Origin: a virus
IMG/VR virus record: IMGVR_UViG_3300020160_000534
Span: 1 to 54,764 of that record
Strand: one strand, 5' to 3'
DNA length: 54,764 bases
The translations under genes were made by a program, and so were the position numbers. Below the pieces are notes generated by a model. The model was not told the origin of the DNA. It did not search any database and saw nothing but the letters and a program-made list of their open reading frames with translations. Of the stretch, positions 34,189 to 42,005 are shown piece by piece (position 1 is the first letter of the stretch; each line of letters starts with the position of its first letter).

Positions 34189-34605
34189 ATGAAAATTGAT
34201 GATTCTTTGTCACAAGTCTTTGATATTCCTTCGATACCAAAGAATGAAATGATTGTTGCGGAAACAGGAGAAATAGTAACTCCATCAAATGAAAGAATTG
34301 AATCTGACTATGAAACAGCCAGAGATAATCTTCGTGAGTTACTTACTACAGGACAAAATGCTTTAATGCATGCATTGGAAGTAGCAAAATCTAGTGAACA
34401 CCCACGTGCTTTTGAAGTCGTGGGTAATTTAATGAAACAATTAGCTGATGTTAACCAACAACTTATGGATATACATCAGCAAAAAGCCAAACTTGATGCA
34501 CCTTCTAAATCAGAAACGAGTAAGAAGGTGACAAACAATGCTATCTTTGTAGGTAGCACAAGTGAGTTGAATAAGTTAATTAAGAATATGTCTAAAGGAG
34601 AATAA
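34189..34605 (+). CDS. gp16: Terminase small subunit gp16-like
   Basis: 138 residues (T4 gp16: 164). The pattern ESDYETARDNLRELLTTGQN, then ALEVAKSSEHPRAFEVVGNL, MKQLADVNQQLMDIHQ, and the end motif NNAIFVGSTSELNKLIKN is that of small terminase subunits of marine T4-like phages. They are mostly helical and oligomerise by coiled coils. It would recruit DNA to the gp17 motor, which is not in this window. The next gene starts one base after its stop. Confidence 0.75.
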   Translation: MKIDDSLSQVFDIPSIPKNEMIVAETGEIVTPSNERIESDYETARDNLRELLTTGQNALMHALEVAKSSEHPRAFEVVGNLMKQLADVNQQLMDIHQQKAKLDAPSKSETSKKVTNNAIFVGSTSELNKLIKNMSKGE

Positions 34606-34606
34606 T

Positions 34607-35329
34607 ATGTCTTTACCAATGATGAGTACACCAACATATAATATGGTGGTTCCCTCAACTAATGAATCGATTAAATACCGCCCCTTTCTTATTAAAGAAG
34701 AAAAGGCTCTACTGATTGCCCAGCAAAGTGAAGATTTAGCTGTGATGGTAGATAGTCTGAAGGGTGTTATTGGATCTTGTGTGCTTGATAAGATTGATAT
34801 CAATAAACTAGCAACATTTGATCTTGAGTATATGTTTACTCAGATTCGTGCTAAGTCTGTTGGAGAAATTATTGAAATTTTAGTCCCCTGTGATGTAGAT
34901 CATGGCGAAGAAAACGACAAAGCCAAAGTTAAGATCAGTATTGATTTGACGAAACTAACAGTAGAAAAAGATCTAGACCACAATAAGAAAATTGAGTTAT
35001 TTGGAGATGTTGGTGTTGTGATGAAATATCCAACAGTAGAAATGTCTAAGAAATTAGAAACTGCAGACACTGAAAATATCGATAATATCTTTAAGATTAT
35101 CGCAAATTCAATAGATTATATCTATCAAGGCGATGAAATTTTTCATGGTCATGAACAAACAGAAAAAGAACTTTTAGCATTCGTTGAGAATTTAACTTCA
35201 GAACAGTTTCTGAAAGTACAAAAATTCTTTACTACAATGCCCAAGATTAAAAAAGATATTGAGTACACATGTCCTATTTGTAGTAAAGAACATAAGAAGA
35301 CATTGGAGGGACTCCAAAGTTTTTTTTAA
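34607..35329 (+). CDS. gp26: Baseplate hub assembly protein gp26
   Basis: 240 residues (T4 gp26: 208). It begins LPMMSTPTYNMVVPSTNESI then KYRPFLIKEEKALLIA, the signature of T4 baseplate gp26-family proteins. The C-terminus carries a CPICSKEH zinc-ribbon half. The gene ends in a run of eight T (35320-35327), CAA AGT TTT TTT TAA, which is a U UUU UUU slippery heptamer. A -1 shift there fuses the protein to the gp51-like frame, giving 303 residues. gp26 helps assemble the hub around gp27, gp5 and gp29. Confidence 0.85.
   Translation: MSLPMMSTPTYNMVVPSTNESIKYRPFLIKEEKALLIAQQSEDLAVMVDSLKGVIGSCVLDKIDINKLATFDLEYMFTQIRAKSVGEIIEILVPCDVDHGEENDKAKVKISIDLTKLTVEKDLDHNKKIELFGDVGVVMKYPTVEMSKKLETADTENIDNIFKIIANSIDYIYQGDEIFHGHEQTEKELLAFVENLTSEQFLKVQKFFTTMPKIKKDIEYTCPICSKEHKKTLEGLQSFF
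35320..35327 (+). other. Putative -1 programmed frameshift site
   Basis: An eight-T run at the 3' end of gp26. The zero frame reads AGT TTT TTT TAA, so T1-T7 form a perfect X XXY YYZ slippery heptamer one codon before the stop. After slipping back one base the frame reads TTA ATA AAC CTT and stays open for 63 codons through the gp51-like sequence. Only a small 4-bp hairpin (TGTC/GACA, about 35338-35349) lies downstream, so a stimulatory structure is not obvious. Confidence 0.65.
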
Positions 35330-35517
35330 TAAACCTTTGTCATGAGACATTGCACAATTATTATAAAATGAATTTTGCTTTAATGCAGTACCACAAGTAC
35401 TCGCTTACGGAAATTGAGGAAATGATACCGTTTGAACGAGAAATATATGTGCATATGTTGATTCAGTATTTAGAAGAAGAAAAACGTAGATTAGAATCAC
35501 AAAAGAGAGTAAGATAA
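35326..35517 (+). CDS. gp51: gp51-like hub assembly domain (frameshift product)
   Basis: The frame entered by the -1 shift encodes LINLCHETLHNYYK followed by MNFALMQYHKYSLTEIEEMI, then PFEREIYVHMLIQYLEEEK and a basic end. A sequence of this type follows gp26 in marine T4-like phages in the place of the hub assembly factor gp51. T4 gp51 is much longer (249 residues), so this is only the conserved C-terminal kind of segment. A separate start is possible at the ATG at 35368 (49 residues), but no Shine-Dalgarno precedes it, whereas the frame is open back to the slippery run. It ends one base before the tape-measure gene. Confidence 0.65.
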   Translation, partial: LINLCHETLHNYYKMNFALMQYHKYSLTEIEEMIPFEREIYVHMLIQYLEEEKRRLESQKRVR

Positions 35518-35518
35518 A

Positions 35519-37612
35519 ATGGCAAAGAGAACCAGCAACAGTTCGGTAAATTCTAGTATTAGACAACAGACAAGTACTACTACTGAGGGATTCTCACAAA
35601 TTTTAGCAGTTCAATCTGCTACATTAGGTGAGCTGACTTCCATTAAACAACTAATGGAATTATCGAATAAGGTTCAATCTGCCACTGCTGCTAAACTTGG
35701 TGGAGGGCAGGCAAGTGATACTGCTATCCTCGCTAAAATTAGAGATACTCTATCTGATCAATTAAAAACTACGAAACGAATGGGGAAGTCTGACGAAGAT
35801 TTCCAAAAGGAATGGGACAAAGAAGCCAAAGCAATATCTGAAATTGCTAAAGGTATGACAACCTTCAAAACACTTGGTGAAAAGATTCAAGATAAAAAAG
35901 ACAACCTAAAACAATCTCTGTCTGTTAGTAATGTGAAACAGAAGGTAATGGGTGCGCTTAACATCGGTGGTGTATTCAACAAGAGTATGGAGAGAGAAAA
36001 GTTTATCGAAAAACAAAGAGCACTCGGTAATCCAGGAACACGTGAGCAGTTAAAGAAAGATTTTGAAGGTGCTCATAATGCTTCCAAAGAAATAAAGAAA
36101 AATGAAGCTGCTATAGAAAAGTTTAAATCAATTACTGGTCATAGTGATGATGAGATGGGTAAATCTAAAGCAGGTCGTGCTTTATTGGATAAACGACAAG
36201 CCCATGCAGATGAATATGCAAAGTACGATTATAGTACTGATGTGAAAAGTCCAACTCCAGTAAACAGAGCGATACTTAGTAATCTTGGGGATTCTTCTGC
36301 TGGACTAAAACCACCAACTGCTACTGCAGCTGCAGCAGATAAAGGTAAGACTGAAGAAACAGAATTAGAAAATAACCGAATGATGGGTTCTCAAACTGAT
36401 CTTCTCGAAAAGATTGAAGAGAATACCAGAGGTGATGCTGCATCACAAAAAGCAAAGGTAGCATCTGGAGGAGAAGGTGGGGGTGGTGGTATAATGGCTG
36501 GTATCGGTGCTGGACTTAAAGCACTTGGTGGTGGCATCGCTGGACTAGGTAAGGGTATTGGCTCAGGCATACAAGGTTTACTAACTGGTATCGCTAGAGG
36601 TATTGGCTCATTTGGTAATGCAAAAGTTCTTAAAGGTGCAGCAACTATGGTAGTGCTTGCTGGTGCTTTATACGTAACTGGAAAGGCACTTCAAGGGTTC
36701 AATGAAGTTGAATGGGAAAGTGTTGCTAAAGGAGGTCTTGCTTTATTAGGTCTCGCTGGTATTGCTATGTTACTTGGAAAATCTTCTGTTTCAATGCTAA
36801 TCGGTAGTGCTGCATTAGTTATACTTGCTGGTGCTTTATGGATTACTGGTGATGCCATGGAGAAATTCCAAGGATTAGATTGGGAAACAATCGGTAAAGG
36901 ATTGGCAGCAGTAGCAGGACTCGGTGTTATCGGTGCAATTGCTGGTACAGCAGCACCATTAATTATTGCTGGCGCAGTGGCATTAGGATTAATGGGTGGT
37001 GCACTATGGATTATCGGTGAAGCCATGCAGGCAGTCGGAAAGGGTTTTTCTGACATGACAGATGGTCTTGAACGAGTAGGAAAGATGGATGGTAGTAATC
37101 TACTCGATGTTGCCAAAGGTGTTGGTGCATTGGGTCTTGCCATGGCAGCATTCGGTGCTGGTCAGGCAGTTGCTGGTATCGGAAACTTAGTTGGTAGACT
37201 ATTGACTATTGGTACTGATAGTCCTGTTGAACAATTGATTAAAATTGGTCAAAATGGTGAAGGTGTAATGAAAGCAGCAATGGGACTCGATAAGTTGAGT
37301 GGTGCTATGGTAGCATTCGGTAAAATTCCAAAGGGTGGAATGGATGCTGTCAACGACTTCCCATGGCTAAAAGCAACAGCATTCGTTGCAGCTGGTGGTG
37401 CCATGCAAGTAGATGGTACTAAAGTGGCCAATGCTTCTAAAATGAATGCAGATACTTCTGCAGAAGTTAAAGGACAAAATGCTAAGGGTGGTGGCACTGT
37501 CGCAGTAAATGCACCAGTAACAAACAACTCTAATGTAACACAAGTAACAAGACCAGCGATAAGAAATCCTGAGTCGTCAGCAAGTAGTTGGTTACGATCT
37601 AAATTCGCATAA
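35519..37612 (+). CDS. gp29: Tape-measure/hub protein, gp29 position
   Basis: 697 residues (T4 gp29: 590). Residues 1-320 are polar and helical with coiled-coil potential. Residues about 325-560 are Gly/Ala-rich and hydrophobic with three imperfect repeats of the form GALxxTGxAMxxFxxxDWExxxKGL. This is the alternation of helical and membrane-active hydrophobic segments typical of tape-measure proteins. The C-terminal 60 residues are polar. It follows gp26 and the gp51-like frame, as tape measures follow their chaperones. Direct similarity to T4 gp29 is not visible to me; the call is from architecture and position. Confidence 0.65.
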   Translation: MAKRTSNSSVNSSIRQQTSTTTEGFSQILAVQSATLGELTSIKQLMELSNKVQSATAAKLGGGQASDTAILAKIRDTLSDQLKTTKRMGKSDEDFQKEWDKEAKAISEIAKGMTTFKTLGEKIQDKKDNLKQSLSVSNVKQKVMGALNIGGVFNKSMEREKFIEKQRALGNPGTREQLKKDFEGAHNASKEIKKNEAAIEKFKSITGHSDDEMGKSKAGRALLDKRQAHADEYAKYDYSTDVKSPTPVNRAILSNLGDSSAGLKPPTATAAAADKGKTEETELENNRMMGSQTDLLEKIEENTRGDAASQKAKVASGGEGGGGGIMAGIGAGLKALGGGIAGLGKGIGSGIQGLLTGIARGIGSFGNAKVLKGAATMVVLAGALYVTGKALQGFNEVEWESVAKGGLALLGLAGIAMLLGKSSVSMLIGSAALVILAGALWITGDAMEKFQGLDWETIGKGLAAVAGLGVIGAIAGTAAPLIIAGAVALGLMGGALWIIGEAMQAVGKGFSDMTDGLERVGKMDGSNLLDVAKGVGALGLAMAAFGAGQAVAGIGNLVGRLLTIGTDSPVEQLIKIGQNGEGVMKAAMGLDKLSGAMVAFGKIPKGGMDAVNDFPWLKATAFVAAGGAMQVDGTKVANASKMNADTSAEVKGQNAKGGGTVAVNAPVTNNSNVTQVTRPAIRNPESSASSWLRSKFA

Positions 37613-37616
37613 TAAA

Positions 37617-37638
37617 AAAGGGGACTTTCGTCCCCTTT
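37617..37638. terminator. Bidirectional intrinsic terminator
   Basis: A 9-bp stem AAAGGGGAC/GTCCCCTTT with a TTTC loop, flanked by an A-run on the left and TTTCTTTTT on the right. It works on both strands and separates the plus-strand tail-assembly operon (ends 37612) from the converging gp32 gene (ends 37657). Confidence 0.9.
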
Positions 37639-37656
37639 CTTTTTGGTAAAAACTAA

Positions 37657-38559
37657 TTAGTCTTCTTTAGCGATCTTCTGAAAATAAGACATAACATCTT
37701 CATCGTCATCCATCGACTTTGACACAGGTGCTGGTTTAGAAGCCATCTTTGGTGCAGATGCAACAGGACGATCTTCTTCTTCAGCCATTTGTGCAGCAGA
37801 CTTACCAGCAAAAGAATCACCAGAAAGAACTGCATCTAGTTTCTTCTTCAACTCATCATAAGACTTGAAGTTGCTACGATCAGTAAACTCAGACAACTTG
37901 TACTGAGCATTAACGATACGAACCAAGTCTTCATCAGAAGCAGCAGGTGCTGGATCTGCAAAAGAAGATTCATCATAGTTTGCGTAGCCATCTTTCTTAC
38001 GCATACGCAATTTGAAGTTAGAACCTTCCCACAAATCAAACACGTTTACTGGCTTTTCGTCTTCGAAAGTTGGACGAGCCTTGTCCATAATCTTATCAAA
38101 GATTTTCTTGCCAAATTTAAACAAGAATACTTTACCTTCATTCTCTGGGTGCTTTGGGTCAGACACAATGAGAATGTTGGCAATAAATGACAACTTACGT
38201 TTTTGTTTACGAGCGATTTCTTTGTTGGCTTCAGAACCAGAGTTCCAAAGAGTTGTGTTCAACTCACCAACAGGGTCATTCTCACCAAGAGTGGTTAGAG
38301 AATTTTCGATGTACCACTTTCCAGTTGGACCTTGGAAGCCATGCGAAAAGATTCGAACCCATGGGAGTTCATCACCTTCTACACGTGGTAGGAATCGGAA
38401 AGTTGCTGTGCCATTGCCAGCTTTGTCACCTTCGAGACGCCAGAAGCGATCGTCTGAATATGATTTCTTTTCGGTTTGGGGATTAGCAATCTTGTCGAAT
38501 TCTCCAGAGATTTTTCCGAAGTCTTGATTGCGCATTTTGCGGAGTGTTTGAATGTCCAT
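37657..38559 (-). CDS. gp32: Single-stranded DNA-binding protein gp32
   Basis: 300 residues (T4 gp32: 301). The basic N-terminus (LRKMRNQDFGKISGEF) serves cooperative binding. The OB-fold core carries conserved blocks RFLPRVEGDELPWVRIFSHG, FQGPTGKWYIENSLTTLGE and KVFLFKFGKKIFDKI. The C-terminal tail is Ser/Ala-rich and ends acidic (SMDDDEDVMSYFQK), the part that recruits partner proteins. T4 gp32 has a zinc site using three cysteines. This protein has no cysteine at all, so the zinc site is lost, as in related cyanophage proteins. RBS AAAGGAAA precedes the ATG. Confidence 0.95.
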   Translation of the reverse strand: MDIQTLRKMRNQDFGKISGEFDKIANPQTEKKSYSDDRFWRLEGDKAGNGTATFRFLPRVEGDELPWVRIFSHGFQGPTGKWYIENSLTTLGENDPVGELNTTLWNSGSEANKEIARKQKRKLSFIANILIVSDPKHPENEGKVFLFKFGKKIFDKIMDKARPTFEDEKPVNVFDLWEGSNFKLRMRKKDGYANYDESSFADPAPAASDEDLVRIVNAQYKLSEFTDRSNFKSYDELKKKLDAVLSGDSFAGKSAAQMAEEEDRPVASAPKMASKPAPVSKSMDDDEDVMSYFQKIAKED

Positions 38560-38580
38560 CGTATTTCCTTTGTATTAATA

Positions 38581-38799
38581 TTACGGTTTATTTTTAGTAT
38601 GGTCGATTTGTATTTTATCATCTAGTTCAATGTCGTCATCAAAGTCTTCATTGTTTAGATCATAATCTTCTTCAACATAACTATTTATCGTTCTCATACC
38701 ACCAGTCTTTCGACCATTAGCATGTTTGGCAGGTTTCCCTGAACGACTACCAAAACTATCATCATCTGATTTCGATGATTTATAATATGTCTTGCCCAT
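38581..38799 (-). CDS. Small bipolar protein upstream of gp32
   Basis: 72 residues: a basic N-terminal half (MGKTYYKSSK, GKPAKHANGRKTGGMRT) and a strongly acidic C-terminal half (EEDYDLNNEDFDDDIELDD). The HANGRKTGGMRT block looks conserved in small proteins next to gp32 in marine T4-like phages. It is probably disordered and may bind nucleic acid or gp32. It lies between gp59 and gp32, in the replication cluster. Function unknown. Confidence 0.6.
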   Translation of the reverse strand: MGKTYYKSSKSDDDSFGSRSGKPAKHANGRKTGGMRTINSYVEEDYDLNNEDFDDDIELDDKIQIDHTKNKP

Positions 38800-38803
38800 G
38801 ATG

Positions 38804-39418
38804 TCAATGCTCGATTTCTTCCATGAAGTGACTAAAGATCTTTTCAGCCTTAATTCTATCGTATTTAACGAAGCCAGTCAACTTTTTAATTCTCAACAAT
38901 TCTTGATTCCAAATATATTTGATAGATGTATTATCTTGCCATTTTGCAATTATTGGATAAAAATCATCTATAATCCTAAGAGTTTCTATCGATACCTTAC
39001 CTCCAACAAACAACTCTAATGTAACTGGATATGCAGAATCAATAAAGTTGAAGATAGATGTTTGTGGTAACCTATTTACCTCAGTGTGTGTTAATATAGT
39101 CGCTAAGTCATCAATGAACCTCTGAGTGATTGACTGTTTTCGTTTAATCCATTCGACAAGATTTTCTTCTGCCTGTTGTCCTTCATATATAGCAGACTCA
39201 TTACCATAAGCAAAGTTTGCAACAAAAAACTGAATAATTTCTCTGTCATCGTTGTACTTGTTAGCAAGTTTCTCGAATATATATCTATCATTTCTTGCAG
39301 TGAATGCTTCACGTGTACCCTTAACATTACCTCGATTTTCAAAGACGTTAAATTTCTCAGAGGTGAAGTGAAGTTTAATCGCTAGGTAATAACGATACGC
39401 TTTAAACCCATCCATCAC
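38804..39418 (-). CDS. gp59: Helicase loader gp59
   Basis: 204 residues (T4 gp59: 217). The all-helical family pattern is seen in GFKAYRYYLAIKLHFTSEKF then DVxxxRGxV-like spacing (NVFENRGNVKG), FFVANFAYGNESAIYEG, and the C-terminal LRIKKLTGFVKYD. gp59 loads the gp41 helicase on gp32-coated forks. It overlaps gp33 by four bases (ATGA) and precedes gp32, a typical T4-like order. Confidence 0.88.
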   Translation of the reverse strand: MMDGFKAYRYYLAIKLHFTSEKFNVFENRGNVKGTREAFTARNDRYIFEKLANKYNDDREIIQFFVANFAYGNESAIYEGQQAEENLVEWIKRKQSITQRFIDDLATILTHTEVNRLPQTSIFNFIDSAYPVTLELFVGGKVSIETLRIIDDFYPIIAKWQDNTSIKYIWNQELLRIKKLTGFVKYDRIKAEKIFSHFMEEIEH

Positions 39419-39630
39419 ACATCCAATTTTGCCTGTTTAGGGAGATAATTTAACTCTCTAAAATCCATTTCAATCTTATCCTTTAGAGATTTATTTATCA
39501 GAGATGCAACATCTGCTGGCTCCAAATAATTTTCTTTGCAGTACTCCAAGACAGCATCCATGTAAGACAATCTCTTATCACGAACAATTTCTTCAATATG
39601 CATTGAAAACTCATTTGCGGTTTTAAACAT
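39415..39630 (-). CDS. gp33: Late transcription co-activator gp33-like
   Basis: 71 residues from the ATG at 39630, preferred over the start at 39684 because the longer form only overlaps the upstream gene and lacks an RBS. The pattern FSMHIEEIVRDKRLSYMDAV then LEYCKENYLEPADVASLINK, ending LKDKIEMDFRELNYLP, is that of gp33 in marine T4-like phages. T4 gp33 has 112 residues and links RNA polymerase beta flap and sliding clamp at late promoters. Its presence matches the many CTAAATA/TATAAATA boxes in this window. Start overlaps the upstream stop by eight bases. Confidence 0.75.
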   Translation of the reverse strand: MFKTANEFSMHIEEIVRDKRLSYMDAVLEYCKENYLEPADVASLINKSLKDKIEMDFRELNYLPKQAKLDV

Positions 39631-39859
39631 TGGCTTTTCTTTTAATGTGGTAGTCGGTGATTCGAAGTTCTCTGCAAAGATCATGGTATTCTTTCGTTTT
39701 TTGTTTATATAATTTCCAGATTGGAGTATTTGTTTTTTCAGGATCTAATTTTTTAGAAAATTTATCCAAGTACATCGTGAAAAATTTATCCAATTTCATA
39801 ATCTCTAATTGCAGATCTCGATATTTAAAGTGTAAGTTAGCGAGTTCAAAGTCATTCAT
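39623..39859 (-). CDS. Small helical protein upstream of gp33
   Basis: 78 residues, strongly charged and predicted helical (ANLHFKYRDLQLEIMKLDKF, KTKEYHDLCRELRITDYHIK). A similar protein precedes gp33 in related phages, without known function. AAGG seven bases before the ATG could act as RBS on readthrough transcripts. A sigma70-like TATAAT lies one base before the ATG, so a transcript from that promoter would start inside this gene. Confidence 0.6.
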   Translation of the reverse strand: MNDFELANLHFKYRDLQLEIMKLDKFFTMYLDKFSKKLDPEKTNTPIWKLYKQKTKEYHDLCRELRITDYHIKRKANV

Positions 39860-39860
39860 A

Positions 39861-39889
39861 ATTATACCTTATTTATTATTGCAAGACAA
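39861..39889 (-). promoter_or_regulatory. Sigma70-like promoter before the gp33 group
   Basis: On the minus strand TTGTCT (39889-39884), a 17-bp spacer, then TATAAT (39866-39861). The -10 ends one base before the ATG at 39859, so it may mainly serve gp33 and gp59. An AATAAATAA late-type box lies inside the spacer, so early and late signals overlap. Confidence 0.6.
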
Positions 39890-40057
39890 GTTAAGCAAGT
39901 TACCACCATAGAATGCAACATCCATAACTAGGGCTTCATTATCAGACTCAAGTTTCTCGATTCGTTTCTTGAGAACATCAATTTGTTGCTCATAAATTTT
40001 TAATTGTTCACCCATTGCTAAGACTGCTTCAGTTTCTTGTTGTTGTAAAGTTTTCAT
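39869..40057 (-). CDS. Small coiled-coil protein
   Basis: 62 residues, almost entirely a heptad-patterned helix (QLKIYEQQIDVLKKRIEKLE). Its start overlaps the stop of the upstream oxygenase gene as ATGA, which supports real translation. The C-terminal 15 residues (YGGNLLNLSCNNK) are uncharged. Probably an oligomeric adaptor; no function known. Confidence 0.55.
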   Translation of the reverse strand: MKTLQQQETEAVLAMGEQLKIYEQQIDVLKKRIEKLESDNEALVMDVAFYGGNLLNLSCNNK

Positions 40058-40692
40058 TTTAACTCCAATTCGTCTTCTCGATTTTTGTTTAATAACCCAT
40101 AAGGAAATATATTAAATGCCAGTGAATATCTTGTAATGTTGGATATATTTTCTGGCATCATATGATCCAAATTAGATGGAAATAAAATCAAATCACCCTT
40201 CTTTGGTTGATATTTCCAAGATGATGAATTAAATTCATTATATTGAAATTCTTCTTCAAAGGGAATTCCAATTACAACTGGATTACCCATTTCATTTATG
40301 TTAGATCCATTTTTATGAAAGATGATGGGACTAGTGTTTTCATCAACATCCAAATAGAATACTCCACTAAAAAAACTATTCGAATGATAGTGTTTTTGTC
40401 CAAAATTACTTGGTTCTAATTTAACTACCCAAGATGTTGTCAGTCTAAATTCAACTTCTTTATTAAGCCCAAGTACATCATAGAAAAACGTATTATAATT
40501 TTGTTCAATAATTGTTCTTAACGATTTTAATTCAGATTTATCTAGTATCTTTTTGGATATTGTATAACGACCAGATCGTTCTTTAGTATGAAATATTTCA
40601 AACTCATAGTTAGTCAGAATATCGAAGAGATCGTTATCATATTGAATATTATTAATATATATTGGAGTTGGGAATGCAGAGAACACTTTCAT
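40054..40692 (-). CDS. 2OG-Fe(II) oxygenase-like protein (TIGR02466 type)
   Basis: 212 residues. The start (FSAFPTPIYINNIQYD) and the core QKHYHSNSFFSGVFYLDVDE are typical of the TIGR02466/2OG-FeII_Oxy_5 family common in marine phages. The distal part LILFPSNLDHMMPENISN then TRYSLAFNIFP supplies the second histidine and the arginine for 2-oxoglutarate. Family members are putative hydroxylases of unknown substrate. Strong RBS GAGGAG. A paralogue of the 48912-49514 gene. Confidence 0.8.
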   Translation of the reverse strand: MKVFSAFPTPIYINNIQYDNDLFDILTNYEFEIFHTKERSGRYTISKKILDKSELKSLRTIIEQNYNTFFYDVLGLNKEVEFRLTTSWVVKLEPSNFGQKHYHSNSFFSGVFYLDVDENTSPIIFHKNGSNINEMGNPVVIGIPFEEEFQYNEFNSSSWKYQPKKGDLILFPSNLDHMMPENISNITRYSLAFNIFPYGLLNKNREDELELK

Positions 40693-40693
40693 A

Positions 40694-41038
40694 TCATCTC
40701 CTCATTGTAGCAATTTCAACTGCTTGTTCATCACTAAAAATTGGTATGGCATTTGATTTATGCATAGTACCAATACCCTTAATTAGAGATCCAGTATAGA
40801 CTGGTGAGTCTTTTTTAGTGCATGGCGCACCACTGAATGGAAGACTCGGAATCTTAGGGGTCTCCCGACCAGCAGGTTTCCCGAGCGAGTATACTTCACT
40901 GAGTGATTGTTGTTTAGGTGCAATCGTCTTTGTGGAATACTTCTTTAACATGGTTTCCCATGACGACTGCAACTCTCGTTGTTTGGCAGTCGGTTTCTTC
41001 TTCTTAGATTTTCCAAGTGATGTATGTAAGAATTGCAT
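40694..41038 (-). CDS. Conserved phage protein of unknown function
   Basis: 114 residues from the ATG at 41038; the longer frame would use a TTG. The N-terminus is basic (GKSKKKKPTAKQRELQSSWE). The C-terminus GAPCTKKDSPVYTGSLIKGI then HKSNAIPIFSDEQAVEIATM is a block found in many phages of different types. A consensus promoter ends six bases before the ATG, predicting a leaderless mRNA. It has no motif pointing to activity. Confidence 0.65.
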   Translation of the reverse strand: MQFLHTSLGKSKKKKPTAKQRELQSSWETMLKKYSTKTIAPKQQSLSEVYSLGKPAGRETPKIPSLPFSGAPCTKKDSPVYTGSLIKGIGTMHKSNAIPIFSDEQAVEIATMRR

Positions 41039-41044
41039 AATATA

Positions 41045-41073
41045 ATTATACCTCAAATAAAGTTGCGAGTCAA
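41045..41073 (-). promoter_or_regulatory. Sigma70 promoter, leaderless start at 41038
   Basis: TTGACT (41073-41068), 17-bp spacer, TATAAT (41050-41045), then six bases to the ATG at 41038. The TGA inside TTGACT is the stop codon of the upstream Gp88-family gene. The surrounding AGGTATAATTAYATTATG string is nearly identical at 51528-51546. Confidence 0.8.
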
Positions 41074-41771
41074 GCAGTAACTACAAAGCCAGTTGTATCC
41101 TTCTTGGCTTTACCTTTGGCTTTGAGACCAACAATAACACCCTTTGGATCTAAGAAACGAAGATCAGTCTCGTCACCATTGATAACTGGACGACCAAGAT
41201 ATGTTTCTGGTACTTTATGGAAAACAGCTGCAACATTCATGCCGTTTGATAGTGCAAGACGAACATCCATATCATTACCATCTGCTTTAGAGAAAGTCAG
41301 GTGATAGTTAGGAATGTGTGCAACTTTGCGATTGTTGATTTTGGTGTAGTCGTAGAATTGCACTTCTGGGAACATTTGGAAAATGTTTTTGCCATTACAC
41401 ACTTCATATTTCTCCCATGCGAGATCTGAAGTACCATTCAAACGAAAGACTGGAATGAGACCCTGTTTTTCTGCTTTGGTTTTTGTTTTGATAATCTCAA
41501 CAGTCAACTCATTGAGGAATTCTTGACGATTTTCGAAGAATGCTTTGGTCTTACGAATTCGTGCTTGTTGAATGATGTTAGTGGATTCACCTTTCTTGAA
41601 GATGCCACCACGACCAGCAGTATTCAAACATGCAGATGTACAACCAGCTGTGCGCTTGGGGCAGACTTCTTTACCAGAAAGAGTTGCTGGAGCAAAGTGT
41701 AGAACAGAAGACAAGTAGCCTTTCTTCTCACCTTTGAGTAACTTTGGGTTGCCGACTGTAAGTAAACTCAT
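41070..41771 (-). CDS. Gp88-family phage protein
   Basis: 233 residues from the ATG at 41771, chosen for its GGAG seven bases upstream. The N-terminal part SLLTVGNPKLLKGEKKGYLS, SVLHFAPATLSGKEVCPKRT and AGCTSACLNTAGRGG is the signature of the Gp88 family named after a mycobacteriophage protein. Conserved cysteines in CPKRTAGCTSAC suggest a metal or cluster site, not proven. The second half includes PVFRLNGTSDLAWEKY. It is coupled by ATGA to the small upstream gene. Function unknown. Confidence 0.75.
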   Translation of the reverse strand: MSLLTVGNPKLLKGEKKGYLSSVLHFAPATLSGKEVCPKRTAGCTSACLNTAGRGGIFKKGESTNIIQQARIRKTKAFFENRQEFLNELTVEIIKTKTKAEKQGLIPVFRLNGTSDLAWEKYEVCNGKNIFQMFPEVQFYDYTKINNRKVAHIPNYHLTFSKADGNDMDVRLALSNGMNVAAVFHKVPETYLGRPVINGDETDLRFLDPKGVIVGLKAKGKAKKDTTGFVVTA

Positions 41772-41941
41772 ACTGATTCTCCAATCAAAATGTTCCATCT
41801 GTTTTCAACAACCTGATGTACCAGTTCAACTGGAATTTCCAGTTTGAACGCAATTTCTTCGCAGGACATCCAGTTTTCTGGACCACGATGTGCATCTAAC
41901 GCATCGTTTATTTCCATGTCTAACTCAGCCATTCGACTCAT
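41768..41941 (-). CDS. 57-residue protein with helix-turn-helix-like segment
   Basis: A short gene found by translating the gap. It starts at the ATG at 41941 after an AAAGG RBS (six-base spacing) and ends in TGA overlapping the Gp88-family start (ATGA). The chain runs SRMAELDMEINDALDAHRGP, ENWMSCEEIAFKLEIPVELV, HQVVENRW. The part CEEIAFKLEIPVELVHQVVE has the spacing of a helix-turn-helix, so a small DNA-binding protein is possible. It is the first gene after a sigma70-like promoter. Confidence 0.6.
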   Translation of the reverse strand: MSRMAELDMEINDALDAHRGPENWMSCEEIAFKLEIPVELVHQVVENRWNILIGESV

Positions 41942-41976
41942 AATAAACCTTTCTTTTCACATTCACGATAAGATAT

Positions 41977-42005
41977 ATTATGCTCCAAAGGTCAATTAAA
42001 GACAA
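41977..42005 (-). promoter_or_regulatory. Sigma70-like promoter of the 41941 operon
   Basis: TTGTCT (42005-42000), 17-bp spacer, CATAAT (41982-41977), with about 36 bases of leader before the ATG at 41941. The -35 overlaps the first arm of the inverted repeat at 42003-42035, so that repeat could act as an operator. Confidence 0.6.

Noticed and set aside
34031-34288. Minus-strand Trp/Cys-rich ORF opposite the holin C-terminus
   Set aside because: Mirror frame of Pro/Ala/Thr-rich coding sequence; unlikely composition.
36490-36500. GGTATAATGG resembling the early promoter core on the plus strand
   Set aside because: It lies in the Gly-rich coding part of the tape measure without a -35 match; chance occurrence.
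38012-38527. 171-residue plus-strand ORF inside gp32
   Set aside because: Antisense shadow of a secure gene, no homology or RBS.
37657-38559. Loss of the gp32 zinc site as a novelty
   Set aside because: Other marine T4-like gp32 proteins also appear to lack the cysteines, so it is lineage-typical.
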